NCBI GenBank assembly: GCA_033026295.1
Contig: CM065173.1
Coordinates: 10,416,517 to 10,480,516 of the forward strand
Direction of reading: 5' to 3'
Length of the DNA stretch: 64,000 nt
Origin: Channa striata
Lineage: Eukaryota > Chordata > Actinopteri > Anabantiformes > Channidae
Of the stretch, positions 44,131 to 57,716 are shown one piece after another. Every line of letters starts with the position of its first letter. Positions within the stretch are counted from its first letter, which is position 1. The position numbers and the translations under genes are program-made. A model generated the notes under the pieces. That model saw only the letters and a program-made list of their open reading frames with translations, made no database searches and was not told the origin of the DNA.

Positions 44131-44805
44131 GCCTCATTCCGCTGCTTTCTCAGCATCCATTCTGTGCGACCTTATTCCAGAGAGGAGAGAGCTACATAAG
44201 AGACAAATTTGGAGAAGGAAAAGAGGAAGAATCCATTTAGGAGGGAGGATACTGAGGAAAATAATCCATAATCAGGGCTCAGTGGCATCCACTGTCACCT
44301 CTTACAGCTCCGGCAGGGGTGCCTGAAAGTTTCCATACAGGGGGACATCCTCCCCTTGTTGTGGGGGTGATCGGCGGATGTTGAATTTCATTCCTGTAGG
44401 CAGGACAGAGGGCTGTGAAGACCGGCTGGATTCACTTGCAGTGGAGCTGGTAGTGCGCACCAGAAGAGATCCTACAGTGCCTCTTTCTCTCTCGTGCAGT
44501 CTCTCATATATGCATTTTACAGTAGAATACGTAAGACTATTTCACTGTTCTAAGGTGGGATATCAAAGGGAAGCAACCCAAAAGAAATTCGTCTAAACCA
44601 GGGAAGTAAGTGGAACGGATTATATGCATAATCAATGAAGGACATCCTGTTCTAAAAAAGTAAGTTCTAATCGAAAAAGGCATCGAATTGGGTTCTGATT
44701 CTAAGGGACTTGGAGGATTTTTGGCTTTTGTCTTGGTTGTGGAACAGTTTTGAGCTTTTAGACTGCTTGTTTTGTGGACTATAGGTGTCTGGATGGCATT
44801 TCAAG
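44131..44805 (+). promoter_or_regulatory. Candidate 5' leader exon(s) of a plus-strand gene
   Basis: After the GA tract comes G+C-balanced sequence with mostly short frames, then three consensus splice donors on the plus strand: GGGAA|GTAAGT at 44606, AAAAA|GTAAGT at 44660 and TTTCAAG|GTAAGG at 44806. Before the last one a start codon at 44793 gives M-A-F-Q plus one base, so it could be the beginning of the coding sequence in phase 1. Alternative donors in one long leader are common in brain-expressed genes with long first introns. The next exon is not found in the remaining 19 kb. The gene cannot be named. Confidence 0.3.
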
Positions 44806-46549
44806 GTAAGGACACATCCACGGACTCTTGAACATTAATAGCACCCTCCAGGTTTTCGAGAAAAGGGCAGACTAGGGAGCTAAAAGATAGCATGAATGAG
44901 AACCGTAAAAGGAAGGGAGAGGAAAATGGTGCACAAGAAGGGTACGAAGTTGGAATTATTGCTATAACATTATGGGCTTATAGAGAACACTGTTCCTTTT
45001 TTTTATATGGCTGTTAAAAGGCAACTACCGTCTGCAGGGAAGAATGTATGTGTATCTGCATAGTTCGGCATTTGTGTTTGCTGAGGGGGAGACGCACGTC
45101 TGCAAAGCAATTCAGTGCTTTGCTTCCTTGCTACATAGCAGTTATCACCAGGGGAGGCTGCAAGTGGAAGGGGCATAATTGCGTTGGCTGTTTGTCCTCG
45201 TCTTTGCAACAGCTAGTGTCTGTGAACACAGGGAATTACTTTTGTACAGGCCACATTTGATCTACATTTAAAGGCTGTTCTGTTCCTATTGTCTCTGTTC
45301 ACGGAGAATTTTGTCAGTATTATGCTAATGACCCTATAAATTATACCATCAACTTTACTTTCTATGTAAATGTAAGTCTGTCAATACAGTTTCTGGCCCA
45401 GCAATGCATCTCTTTTCATGTCTGTGTATGACTCTCTTTTTTTTTTTTTTTTTTTAGCTTGGCTTTTTCTGTATAAATGACAAGGCGTTGTTAAAGTCTC
45501 TCCTGGCAAGAGCCATTTCAGGTGGAAATTAAGATGGTTTTAGGAAACATTGTACAGACGACAGCCAGAAGGATAAAGGCATTGTGCAATTCTGGGTGTT
45601 TTTTCTTTTCTTTTTTTTTTAGGAATGAGGGAATCTACTGCCCTCTTGATCAATACCAGACAAGTGCAAGGCTATCTCCTTTTGTAAGGAAACGGTTGAA
45701 ATATTTATGACTGCGTGAGCATCCTGTCTGGTCTCTGAAATATTTAAAATAACTAATTAACAAATATCCCATCTAACCTGTGAAAGCCTAAGTTTGGCCT
45801 GACCACTACCTCCTCATGTAACATGCGAAACAGTGACCATTAAATGCCTTTGCCTCTGGATATAAAAATTTCAAAAGAAGTGTCTCTCCTCTTGCAGAAC
45901 ATCCACTGGGGGGAAGTGGAGCCTGATGGGAAGTTGATGACAGCTCCTTTGTATCTGGTGTTGACTGACTGTAGGTGGTTCAAATGCCCAGTTGTTCCAG
46001 TGCATATCTAGCCTGATTGCAAGAAGATCTTGTGTACAAATGTCCTATTGAAATCACATTTAGCATTCAGGATGTGTACTGTGTTTGCTTCCTCTTGAAA
46101 GCGATGCAGGCTCCTCGTCTGCTCTGAATGCTCTATTCATTTAAACTAATGAGCTACATCTAACAGTATGTATATGTCAAATTTGTGTACATATGTGTGT
46201 GAGAGTTAAGGAGAGTTTGTGAGTGTATCGGTAACCGTGTGGGTGTGTATTTGTCCATAGCTCTGAGCTTCATCCCTTTTGATGTTTTATTGAGTGTTAA
46301 CCATGGAAAGACTGGTGCATTGCCTCTGATATGGAGCAGCATGGTTAAAAGAAAGCATTAAGACTGACTTTGCTTTTCCTTGTATTTCCTTTAACTTAGA
46401 ATTAGCAATGCCGTGTCTGTCTCTTTCAGGATTTTGGATTTGGTAAATCCTTTGGTCCAGTTTGTGTATGCGTGCATAGTGTGTGCGCTTCTGTATATCT
46501 ATGTCTGGAGGTATAAGCATATAGGGTATATGTGGGCTGTGTGAATGCA

Positions 46550-46558
<9 letters not shown>
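44806..46558. other. Possible intron, no coding exon seen
   Basis: A poly(T) run lies at 45434-45456 and another pyrimidine run at about 45601-45620. No recognised repeat family. If the leader upstream is real, this is the start of its first intron. Confidence 0.35.

Positions 46559-46604
<46 letters not shown>
46559..46604. repeat. (TG)n microsatellite
   Basis: About 22 uninterrupted TG units, ending in TGCGCACA. Flanked on the left by looser TG-rich sequence. Confidence 0.95.
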
Positions 46605-46607
<3 letters not shown>

Positions 46608-49600
46608 ACAGATGGTAGTGCCTGACTGTCTGTGAGTGTAATCCCCTTCTCTCTATGTAAAAGAGGATACAGTATGCAGTCTGATTTTCTCTCATTTATG
46701 TTAGCAAAGGCGTCAAAGACAAGGCCCTCCATTTTAAGTAATATTATGTGTCCACTGTATCAGAGGAAGGACGGAAAAGAGGAAAGCGACTCCATGTCTA
46801 CCTTGTGATTATTCAGTGTGGTTGACAGCATGTTCAGATAGGGCAGAAATCAGAGAAAACAACACTGATGACAAAAATGCTGGATTTTTATGATTTATTA
46901 CTCATAGGAACAGAGTTTGAATGAGTATGCATACACGCCAATAGGCAGCTGAGATCCGACACATCTGCTACCAAGTATAATAAATCATTTGCATCACATG
47001 TGCCTTTTTAGTTTGGTGTCAGCAAAATATCTAGTTTTTAGCAAGACCCACATACTTTAAAAAATCTGGTTTCAATATACTAGCAGTACCAGGTCTTGTC
47101 AAGTGAGTGGTCAGTTATATTAATATTAGATAAAGACCACTAATGATATTGCTTTATTTCGTGGTTAGTTTTAAGTTTTTGCAATAGTCCTATAGCAAAC
47201 ACATGAAAAAGAAAGCATGTAAGCATGTAATGTTGTGATTATGAATATTTGTAATGATGGTGGTGGTCCTTATTCTTAAATACATTAGGTTTTACTAATG
47301 TTTCATTAGATTACCTAATTACCTTCATAGCTGCTCATTAAAGACAAGCAGTGTCATATCTGATAACAAAATTATAGGATCCAAACATTTATCAAACATC
47401 AAAAGATTATTGATATGTTGGGATAAAGTTGGGATTGCAATTAAATTAATTTCTTCCAGAGTTCCATCATCTTGCCATGCAGTCATACAAAGACCTTTCT
47501 GATTTGGTCGGTAAAGAAATAGAATGTGTCAGAAAATAATTTACTCTGTAGAACATGTTGATTTGTACCGTATATCATACAAACTGTCGTACCATACTGC
47601 ATATTAATATTTACCCAAAGTACTTTGTATAAATGTATTTATATTATACATCTGTCATTAGAGGACAGATAGTGTAGAGAGCTGTATCAAAAAAGCAGGC
47701 CTGTACCCAGAGGCAGAACAGCATATTTTTAGCCCGTCCATTAAGGACATGGAAGAAAAATCAATGATCTCGGACTGAAACATTGGGTTTCAAATTTAAG
47801 TTTTTTTTTTCTTTCCTGTATAACCTTTTGGATACAGTTGGGAATATGTACTTTGTAAATATCAGATTCAAGATTGGTCAATGAAAGAGTTCCACAGATG
47901 TGAGTGATACAAGGCTGTTGTTTTGCATGAAGTGTTTTTTATATCAAAATTCAATTATAAGGATAACTAATACAGCCATAGATTTATTTTTTTTTACTTT
48001 AACTGGTGCCTGGGAATCGCAGTTAAAATACGTATTTTCCACAGCAGCTATATTTGGCTTCACTACATACTTTCACATTACAGGCTAATATGTGTTTAAT
48101 TGCTGCTGTCACTTAGAAACACATTTAAATATTCATGCTAGCTATCATGAGCCACACACATCTGTAGCATATACACCACCAGCTGGCTGAGGCACACAGA
48201 AGAGCGTATTCTGAATGGAGGCCCGGTCAGCTGGAGACCAAGCCGTGAACGGGTGCAGCTTATCTGTTGTCAGCCCCTTTGAATACCTGATGAAGCAAAA
48301 CACAATATGCTCAAACAGCTGGGTCATTTATTGAATATGCTTACTCATCATGGTCAACTGCCGCTGAAAGGAGAGGGAAAGAATTCAGTCTTGAGTGGTA
48401 TACTTACTTACTCACTTATTATGGGGAATAAAATAGTTATTTCAAAGAATGTCACGTGTTAGTTTACCTAAAATCATAAAGGGTTTCGGTCCGCTGTCTG
48501 TTGTAGATGTGATGTACTGAGTGGCTGCTGGTGGCACTGTAGCCCTGTTGGGATACAGTAACCGGGAAGAGGCTGTCTGGGGCACGAGGACTGATCTACA
48601 AACAGTTTCCATCGACAGCGACCTTGCTGTCTGTGTCGCTTTGAAGTGTGACCTTCCTGGGCAAGCTGCCGAGGGCAATAAGTGTCGCGCCACCTTTTAG
48701 AAAAGTCTGTTTCCATGTGTGAAGACAAGGTGCATTAGTAAGGGTCAGGGGGTGACATAGTTGGATGGAAGTATGGAGGCTCAGGACGTCGCACCGTGTA
48801 GCTGTTGTGATAGAATAAAAGTAAAACGGGGCTATTTCCTGGAAACTCCTCCCAGTTACTCTTGGGCATAGTCTACAGCCTAAATGAGGGGGCTTCATGT
48901 TGTCACCTTGATCTGAATATTCACTATTACTTAGTGCATTTGTTTGCACAAGTGGCATATATTTCTGTGACACAAGCCGAGCTGCTTTAAATATGAAGAT
49001 AATCAAATGTTGGGGTCTTCTGCTTGAAATAAAACTGTTCTCTGTTAAAAAAGGGGAAAACAACACTGATTTTAAAGCTTGTGATTTTGACATGAGATCC
49101 CTTTTGTTTTACTGCCTTATGCATAGAAAAACAACCTAAAAGAAAAGTATTATATCACAATTTAGCTACATTAAAAGGAGATTATTGCTCAATGCTAAGT
49201 TTCTGTGATTTTGTATCAGCATAGCATTGCTGTGAAGATGTTTTACAGTGTCCTGTAGTATGTAGAGGAACATTGTGTCACTGGTGTCCTTGAGATGTTT
49301 ATGCTTTTATGTTATGTAATTCATTTTCATTTACCCACTAACTCATTTTAGCCACATGCAAAAACAAGAGCCATAGCACCCATGTGCCATTACTGACCAG
49401 TCCCTTTTTTAACTAATTAAGGACCATTAAATATTCACACAGTGGATAAACCTGCCTATATTCTAATAGCGATACAAGATTGATGCTGTTTTTTTTCTTT
49501 TCTAACAAGGCCAATAATGGAGCCATCCATTTAGTGTTTTGCCTTTATCAGCCTTTTTAGGATGTCCTTACTGTGACTTTGCCATTTTCATGCTTTCTCT

Positions 49601-51900
49601 GCACCTTCTGTTTTTAGCCAAGTAGGGTGTCTGCAGTATTGACAGCTTTGTTCATCAGATAACATCTTGCAGCAAGGTGATCATCTATTTACATATTCAA
49701 CCATTTGTCCTTAATTTGTCTGGATCTATAGTCCCATTAAACTGTAAGTATTGGCAAAGAACATCAAGAATGGAAAATCTAGGGCTGACATTTTCAAATA
49801 AGCTCAAACAAGCTAAAAAGGTACATTCAGTATTCACATTATAGAATAAATGTGCATAGGTTTGAGAGGACTATTTTTTCTTAAAGCAACAAGCAACTTT
49901 CAAGTGGTTTTATAAAGACGGCAGTTTAAGTGTATCCCTCAGCTGTGAGCTCCCAGAGAAGTGCCCAGGAAGTACATTGGATCCACTACAAAATCCCGAC
50001 AAATGTTTCAGGTAGATCTGGACATTGTATGTCATAGTGTAATATTTTCATTGCGACAAAGCAAAAATGTCAGGACACAGATACCTTCTCTGTCTCAGAG
50101 GGGACTATGGACTCTCTGACAGTTTCCGTTGCACTGGACAAGCTCCCGTAACCCTGATTCTGCCAGACTACGAAAGGCTCTCGGCAGGACACTGGACCTG
50201 CACTTGTTAGTGCAGGTGACTGATCCCAGCCTCTTTGGTCTGTACCAGCTGTAAGCCCAAAGTATAACTCTGATGTTTGTTAGTTGCTTATCCTTTAAGG
50301 AGTCTCTGGGGAATTGTAGGAATGCCTATACACCTTAAAACCCCGCAAATAGCAGAAGACTTGTACTATTGGGAAAAATAAAATGACTTGTCTCTGCAGG
50401 TGCTTTGGTTCAGAGAATATTGTGCTGGGGCTTGTGCAAGAGTCATCTCCTGGTGGGGACAAAGTGCCATGTAGAAGCAATGCGTTTCATCTTGAAAGCA
50501 CAGTTAAAGGGTGAAAACAAGAGGGGATGGAGCACAGAAAATCCGGAGAGGAGATAATGGCATAATAGTGTATACAATAGTTAATCATTTCCACAATTGG
50601 TGGCCTTGCCTTTATTGGGTTTCTGAGTCTAAATGCCAGTATTAACTATTCTGTTGGTGTAAAAGAGAGGCAAGATGACATGAGATTAATTTCTGTACGG
50701 GCACAAAGAGCTTATATTATACCTGCATCGTTCTATTAAGATGGTGACAGTTGGCTGCTATCCAATAAGTGCAGCCAACCCAATTTTATAACAGTATTGC
50801 TGTCCTGAAGTCCTATCTGCTGCAGTCACCTCCTGCTCTATTTCAGGCTGTTGCATAAACTGCCAAATAAATTAGGAGGAGGGGCTGATTTAGTGTTGCC
50901 CTTTTAATTTATGGCATGCTTCTTTTTTTATATTTATACAATCTCAGATATGTGTCAGTTGGGTGAGAGACTCATTAGAACCTTTGTGATTCTGTTGCTG
51001 CTGGGCAGGGGAACATACCGTATAGATAAGAACTGCCTCTCCTCTCCCAGTTTCTCTTTCTCTCTTTTTCTCTTTATCACACCAGCTGTCTCCTTCTCTC
51101 TTACTAGTCTGCTCAGGGTGTTACCAGAGATTTGACTCTCAAGTGGTAGCTTGAGAGTCATTACTCATTTTGGACATTTTGCAGGGAGGTGATGGAGGTT
51201 CTGACGGCAGCACACTTCTGGCCTATGCCGACTCTTTGTTCATCTTTTGGTTACAGAGGGATGTTGTGTGATCATCCAGTTGAATTAGAAAATGTGGAGC
51301 AAGTGAGTGTTTGTGTACGTGCGTGTTTGAGAGGACTGTTGGAAGAAAAAACTGTAGGAATTGACACTTTAAAAACAGATCAAATTATTGGAAATGCTAA
51401 GATGCAAATTGGTTTAAAACGAATAGACCTAATCATTTGTAATGCAAGCTAAAAGTTAATGATCAGATGCATCAGGCAAGAAAAACCTGAGTCGACTGGA
51501 TTCTGTCAGTTAATCTTCAGCTTCTTCGACTGCATCATTGTACACTGGGCAGTTCAGGAGCAACTGCAATGATAAGACTGGTAATGGAAATGGAGGGCAG
51601 TGTAGCATTGGAAAGACACTCTGAGCTCCAGTGCTGACTGTCCATGGAGGCAGGCAAACAGCTTCTGAATCAGACACAGGTATCACCCTGTCTACTGCCA
51701 TGAGGTGTGGAGCAGTGGTGAACTCTAAACTGCTCAAATCAGTAATCAGTGTTACGTGTGCAGAAAAACAAAAAATGTCACATGGACATGACAGCCCAGC
51801 CCCCTGGAGTCAGTGCATCTGTTAGAGCGTCAACTCCGAGTTGACTTTGAAAGCTGGTGACTTAGTCAACATCATTGTCACTAAAAATAGTGACAACTTT
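46605..51900. other. Possible intron or intergenic, no gene recognised
   Basis: 48150-48900 is more mixed in composition and carries the longest frame in the window (165 codons on the minus strand, 48596-49093), with no recognised domain. A 47-codon plus frame at 50067-50210 is mentioned in the findings. A CT-rich run lies at 51039-51110. No transposon recognised. Confidence 0.4.
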
Positions 51901-51917
51901 AAAAAAAAAAAAAAAAA
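51901..51917 (+). repeat. Poly(A) run of 17
   Basis: An uninterrupted A17. It could be the tail of a retroposed sequence, since the 100 bases before it contain a tRNA-A-box-like TTAGAGCGTC, but a matching B-box was not found and no target duplication is clear. Confidence 0.8.
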
Positions 51918-54900
51918 GCTTTACTTTAGTGCGATTACATTTTTAATGTGATTTGATTGCTAGAAGACTGCCAATATCAATTCAGTCATTTAAAACCATC
52001 TGACGGTTTTGACATCAGGGCCACCAACATTTTTAATCAGTCATTGCAGAATGACATTCTCTAAAAATACTAGTTGGTCACTACCAGCTTTGTTTATCAA
52101 ATGAAAGACCGCCCTTCACTTTGACATTTGATCGATTGACAGTGGAAAAGAAATGATGCATGTGAACTAAAATAGATGTCACATTTGGATGGTACAGCAT
52201 ACATCCCAATTAGCTTTTTATGTCATTACAGGAAGTGCAAAAATGAGAAGAAGAAGTCAGAAGACCAGAAAGAACCAGTATCAAAATATAGGAGACAGTG
52301 TAGAAGAAAAAAACAAAACCTAAGGGAAACTGCAATGGTTAGGAAACTTAACTCACACTGCAAATATACAGTATAATATACAGTATGCATGCAGACTGAG
52401 GACTGTGAGCCATACTGCCGGAGAATGATTAGCAGCATCGTAAATATATCCATACATACCTCATACAGACACATCACGGAGATCAAGTACTGGTCCTCAG
52501 AAATACTGAACACACAGTTCAAATTCGGCTCGCCTGCCATATTAGATAAAGCCGGGACTGCATTGTCCACTCCTGTTTGATGAGCCGGGAATTAAACCTC
52601 CACATTTAAACATTGACCTTTACTTCCCACTATGCAAGAGCCACTGCTATTGTCAACATGTATAATTCCTATCTTTGAATGCTGGCATGCTCTATGTGAA
52701 TTACAAATCAATGAGCATGTATTAGTGTAAAATCCTCCAGCTCTTGGGGCTTTGCTGGTGATAGAAATATGAATAGGAGGGAAGCGGGGACACCTCAGGG
52801 GATGCTATGCTGTCCAACTGTGGGTCTGCTGGTCACAGCTTGGAGCTCATCAATGCAGATATACAGAGACAGGGACTTGTATAGCGCTGGCTCTAGATGG
52901 CGTGTGTTTGCCTTGATTAGCTTCAGGGAGTTTCAGCAGTAGTTATAACCTTTATATTGAACACACGAAAAGATTGTGATAAATGACACATAATGTTGAA
53001 TTAAATAATCACATATTTTTATGTATTTCTTTCTGAAAATCATTTGATTACTTGGTTTGGCAGTGGCAACAATGCTTTGAAATCAGAGCAGGACGCTGTG
53101 TGGATTGTACAGTAAAGATTAACAGCTACAGCAAGTCAGACTTCCATCTTCAGAGAAGAACGATATCACAGTAATGGGCTTGGCCTACTACTCAGAATCA
53201 AAACGTGACCTGTGAAATGCCCCTACAAGGTTGACTTGGGTGCATAGCAACAATTATGTTGTCCCCTGAACAATATGGAAAAAAAGGTAACATTGAGCTG
53301 TGACTTTATAGAAACTAGATAATCAGCCAAAATGAGAAAATTGTAGAAAAGCTCTTGAAGTAAATGTGGCCCACTCTTTTGTGTCTTAGCAGTTCATGGT
53401 CCTTGAACAATCATTATGCGTTTGAAACAGTCAGTGTTCACTAAAAACAGAGAAGATAGCGTAGGAGTTACAGTAAGTAAAAGCCAATGAATAATAACAT
53501 TTGTTTAACTCGGGTTACCTGTAAAGGTATGTAGTGGAAATCAGCAGATGAAGCTGTGATCTCTGCTTCTGCAAACCTGCTTTGAAGTGAAGTACATGTG
53601 AGTTAACAGTGAAATACGGTTCATGCTATGTCAGACGGTTTGTAATGATCCGACGCTCTTCAGTGATGCATCAATCGGGCGACGAATCGAATGGCATTAG
53701 TACAAAATGTGGACATACATGCACATGTATACACGCTCATTCCAACAATCCGTGTCTGTAGGAGTTTCTGTTGAAGCGATCATTCTCTTGAAGCGCGAAT
53801 AAGTAGTAGAACACTTCTTAAGTTGGTGTATTTTTTTTAAGTGAAAAATTAGTGAATGAAATTAGGAAATCAGGACAGATGTGGCATAGTCCCACCTCAA
53901 GCTACTTACAGTATACCCCCAGTGACAAATATTCAAATGTATTATCTAAAATAAAAGGGTGTAAGCACAAAGACTGTATTTTCACATTCCAGCAGTATTG
54001 TTAAAGTGCAGCACTCTGTATTTACAGCGGTTGCGTTATGGTGATTTTCAGCATGTAGACATACACGTACCCTCAAGGGATCCCACAGACACCCACACAA
54101 ACCTTGCACAGGCATGCACACATCATACATAAGCATTTGACAAAAACAGAAATTAGAATAATGTAGATGCTATAAACATGTTGACATGCACCATTTCTGA
54201 AAAAACTAAAAACACTCATGAGAAAGTAATGGGATTATTGTACATGACTGCATCGAAAGGCCTGTTCAACATGTTTGTGTTACTTGAGAGAGAAAGTGCT
54301 TAGCTTCTTTCAGCTAATTAGCAACTTAATGACCTGAGACACTAAAAATGCTGCCACAAAATCACAGTTATTATTTTAGCTTTTGCAATTTATACGGATA
54401 CAAGGTGAAAGCACAACCACGTAAACATTTCACGTAAGTGTGGAATCAGATGCAGATTGCACAGTTAATCATTTGCCCTGGAGGAAGAGGAATAAACGCC
54501 TTCATCAGTTTACTGTGAAGTCATTTGCAGGCTGCTTGATTGATTCATTGACGTTGGAGAGGCTGTTAAAGGAACTTTCTGTACCCTTAGTGACGATGAC
54601 ATGGCGTCTTGTGTACAGTGAGGTTGAGGACTACATTATCTTGACAATTACAGTCCTGTTAGGAGATGAAAGCCTTCTACCACACCGGCCACTGCCTTTA
54701 GTCCTGGGGGTTGCCTGTTTACTCGGCAGCCCTGATTTCCTCTCTTCCGGTGCGACTCCCATCCAATCCCATTACTGTTTGTGACTCACTACTTTCAACT
54801 GTCGGGAGGAGAAAAAAAAGTGCATAAATAATGTATTCCTTGGGTGTATCCACCCCCAGATCAATGGCAATACAAAGACCATCTACAAAGATAGTTGGCT

Positions 54901-56839
54901 CAAGGCCATATTTGATCACTTCCACTGCGCACGATCACTGCTCTCTTTTTTTGTTGGCCCGCTGAGACTCAATTATTTCCAAGTGTTTGTAAGCTATTGT
55001 TGAAAGAACAAGAAGTGAATATTTAAAGTTGGTGGGGGAAGAAAAATCTTTGATGAGACATGAAACAGCAGATGGATGGTAATGGTGAACTGTTAAACAG
55101 AGAGAGAGGAGGAGTAGCAGAAAGGGGAGAAAAGAAATTGATGTGATGCAGCATTCTTTTCCTCATAGGGATACTGGGAAAAGAATTGAACGCATGACAG
55201 CAGACTAGTCTCAACTGTGTTCATACACAATATGACAGAGAAAAAAGGAGAAATTACAGAGAACGTGGTCACTGAAAGGAGATGACAGAGCAGGTCACAG
55301 GATCTCTTCCCTTAGGAGGACATAAATAAGTTTGGGGAGCTAATCTACTTCAACATGAAAACAATTGTTCAGTGAACCAGAATTTTGGGGAGGAAAAACC
55401 CCAAGCCATGTCCTTACTTCAAGGGATGTAGTCAGAAATGAGCAAAAAGATCCAGAACATGTCTGAAGTAATTAGTGGGCACACTAAAGAAGTTGATGTG
55501 CAGCTTTGTGGTCCAGACAACAAGTGACAGCAAACTTTTTACCACAGAAGTACAGATTTATTTTCCCGTCATGTCGCTTGCTGGGCTTGTTCTTCCCTAA
55601 CCCAGATGGCTGGGCTCAAAGCCCAATAATTTCGCCATGGAAAAAATTAAAGAAAAAAATCTTTCATATTTTGGTTGTCTTCATTTTCCACAATGCATGA
55701 TCTTTACTTCAGTTTGATGGCACGTTCACTTGGCACTGAACCACCACTGCAGGCAGCGGACTAATATTAGATCAAAGGTCTGCACTGTATAGGTTTCAAA
55801 CCAAGGACAGAAATCCTGTTGCAGCTCTGCTCGCCCTGCCTTTGCCGTTCCTCAGACGGTAATGAGTGGATCTGTTTAAGATGTCTTTTTATGTGTAGTT
55901 CCCCAGTTAGCATATCTCGGTGTCATCCGTCTAATTTACATTCCAGACAATGTTTGAGGGATTAAAACTGTGCAGCTAATAGGCAAACTGCTCCAGTGTG
56001 ACTCTGCAGTCATTGATCAATGTTCTTTGTACAGCAGAATAACACCCCAAGTCCTTAGTCACACTAGAAAACATACATGGATGAACATAAATTTAAACAT
56101 ACATTCCTTCCAACTGCTACATGATTGACCAGGAGAGTTTTAACATTAGCAAGTAATTGGTTTTTAGCTTATCTTAAAAGTGACCTTTGAATAGACAACA
56201 AGGAGCAGGTGATCGGGCCACAGAAACCGAGAACGTTGAGCAGTTTCTAAGTTTGACTCAGGATGAGGTATCCACACCAAATTTCCCAGGGTGACATTTA
56301 TGTTACACGCCTTTGCTCATCTGTTGTTTTAGGTTCCGTTGCCTTTTATATTAAAATATAACCATCTGTTGAAAGAGTACAGACAGATCACTACTTGAAC
56401 TTTTACTTAAATTCTTTAGTGTCAACAACATTTATTACATTTCGGACATTCCACCATTTATTTCATATAGCAGTACTCCACTATGCCCCTGGGTCCTGCA
56501 GAACAAAACACTTTCTGAAAGTTGATGCTACAAATTAAATTCACACTGTTATTTGCTAAGTCTTGGCACAGACATTGGTGGAAATCCTGTCAGTGACTTT
56601 TGGTTTGTCAGATCATTCACATTCTCGACTTTGTACAACACTAAACTCTTTAGAGAGACAAGTGCCGTATTTGAAAGCATGAATAAGAAAAGCATAGTCT
56701 GATGATTTATTGCCTTACCTTAATAAACTACTGACCTGTCTTTTTGAATGTAATTTTTATCACTTTGTTCTATCAACCACTTGACTTACACCTCACTATT
56801 GACCACTGACAGCACAATCTATATAGATTGGCACAGATT
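51918..56839. other. Possible intron or intergenic, no gene seen
   Basis: Unique-looking sequence. The longest frames (114 codons at 52226-52570 minus and 54440-54784 plus) have no recognisable domain or splice framing. 54820-54930 has conserved-element-like texture. Confidence 0.45.
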
Positions 56840-57030
56840 GTCAGCTGATAAGCGTGAAGCTCGCTCCTATCATCGAGAATTTAATTAAAAAAGTCTGGTG
56901 TTGGCAGGGGCGTCTCCTCTTGTCATTGCTGTCTGATTAAATGGAGTAAACACCTTTAGTAATGGAGTCAACCTTTCAGCTTGTTAAATTGCCACCATAT
57001 TACCCACACTACCGCATACTGTAGATAAGC
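56840..57030. promoter_or_regulatory. Candidate conserved non-coding element
   Basis: Even composition with no repeats. Contains GAATTTAATTAAAAAAGTC, GGAGTAAACACC, GGAGTCAACC and CTGATTAAATG, which look like homeodomain, forkhead and nuclear-receptor-type sites. No open frame. Texture-based guess only. Confidence 0.25.
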
Positions 57031-57559
57031 AGAACGCCGTCTTTTAATTCTCCTCAAATAGAAAAAATACAGTGAATGCTAAGTAGAGGTGATGAATGGA
57101 TGTAGCATCAGGTGAAGCAAACTAGAAGTTGACGTCTATAGAATGTTAAAGGAAATTAACAGGGGTTTTAGTTTATTTCCTGAAAATGTTATGGTTTACA
57201 AGTTTGCTTATCTGTTTTTTAAATATCTTCAGAATGACTTCTTGTCGACACCGAGTTCAGATAACCTTATGTGTACTACTTTGATGAAGGGGGGGGCTGC
57301 TTTTCATTAGATTTTAAGTAGGTCACTGTCAGTGCAGGAGCACGATGCAGAAGATTATGTGCCTGCGATGAAGAAGTACACCTGGTAGACTGGCTTCGGA
57401 TGTAGAACACGAGCGTCAGGTTTACGCAATAAATTATGATAGTTTTATCAGCATGATTACTTTTTAGAAATGCTTGGCTTTCTGTTGATGCTATACGGTA
57501 TATTACATCAAAAAATTCTGTTTGCTATACAGATAGTCAGTTGATATTTTTCCTGGCTA
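57031..57559. other. Intergenic or intronic, no gene seen
   Basis: A G7 run at 57290-57296 is the only notable sequence. Confidence 0.5.
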
Positions 57560-57716
57560 TGGGTCGAACTGTCCTTGTGCAAGACACTGACGCCCAAGTT
57601 GCTTCCTGTGGGTCAGGTGAGCACCTTGCATAGCAGCCGCTGCCCCTGGTGTGCGAGTGTGTTGTCTTGTGCGTCGGACAACAGCACTATATAAGCGGCC
57701 ATTTACCATTCTACAG
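57560..57716 (+). mobile_element. tRNA-type SINE, 3' portion
   Basis: Contains GTCCTTGTGCAAGACACTGA, CCCAAGTTGCTTCC, GTGAGCACCTTGCATAGCAG, CGCTGCCCCTGGTGTG, then AGCACTATATAAG and CCATTTACCATT. This ordered set is the body and tail of a widespread teleost SINE. The tRNA-like head is reduced to a trace (GGGTCGAACTGT). The 3' part has diverged, with CGTCGGACAA replacing the usual TTTGG word. Frames at 57649-58121 and 57557-57898 begin within it and are not genes. Confidence 0.7.

Noticed and set aside
43943..44326. 127-codon Arg/Glu-rich frame
   Set aside because: It arises from the GA-rich tract. Frames are open in several registers for the same reason.
48596..49093. 165-codon open frame on the minus strand, the longest in the window
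   Set aside because: No recognisable domain, no splice-site framing, and overlapping frames of similar quality on the same strand. One frame of this length is expected by chance in 64 kb.
51781..51917. Possible poly(A)-tailed SINE with an A-box-like TTAGAGCGTC
   Set aside because: No B-box and no target duplication. Kept only as a poly(A) run.
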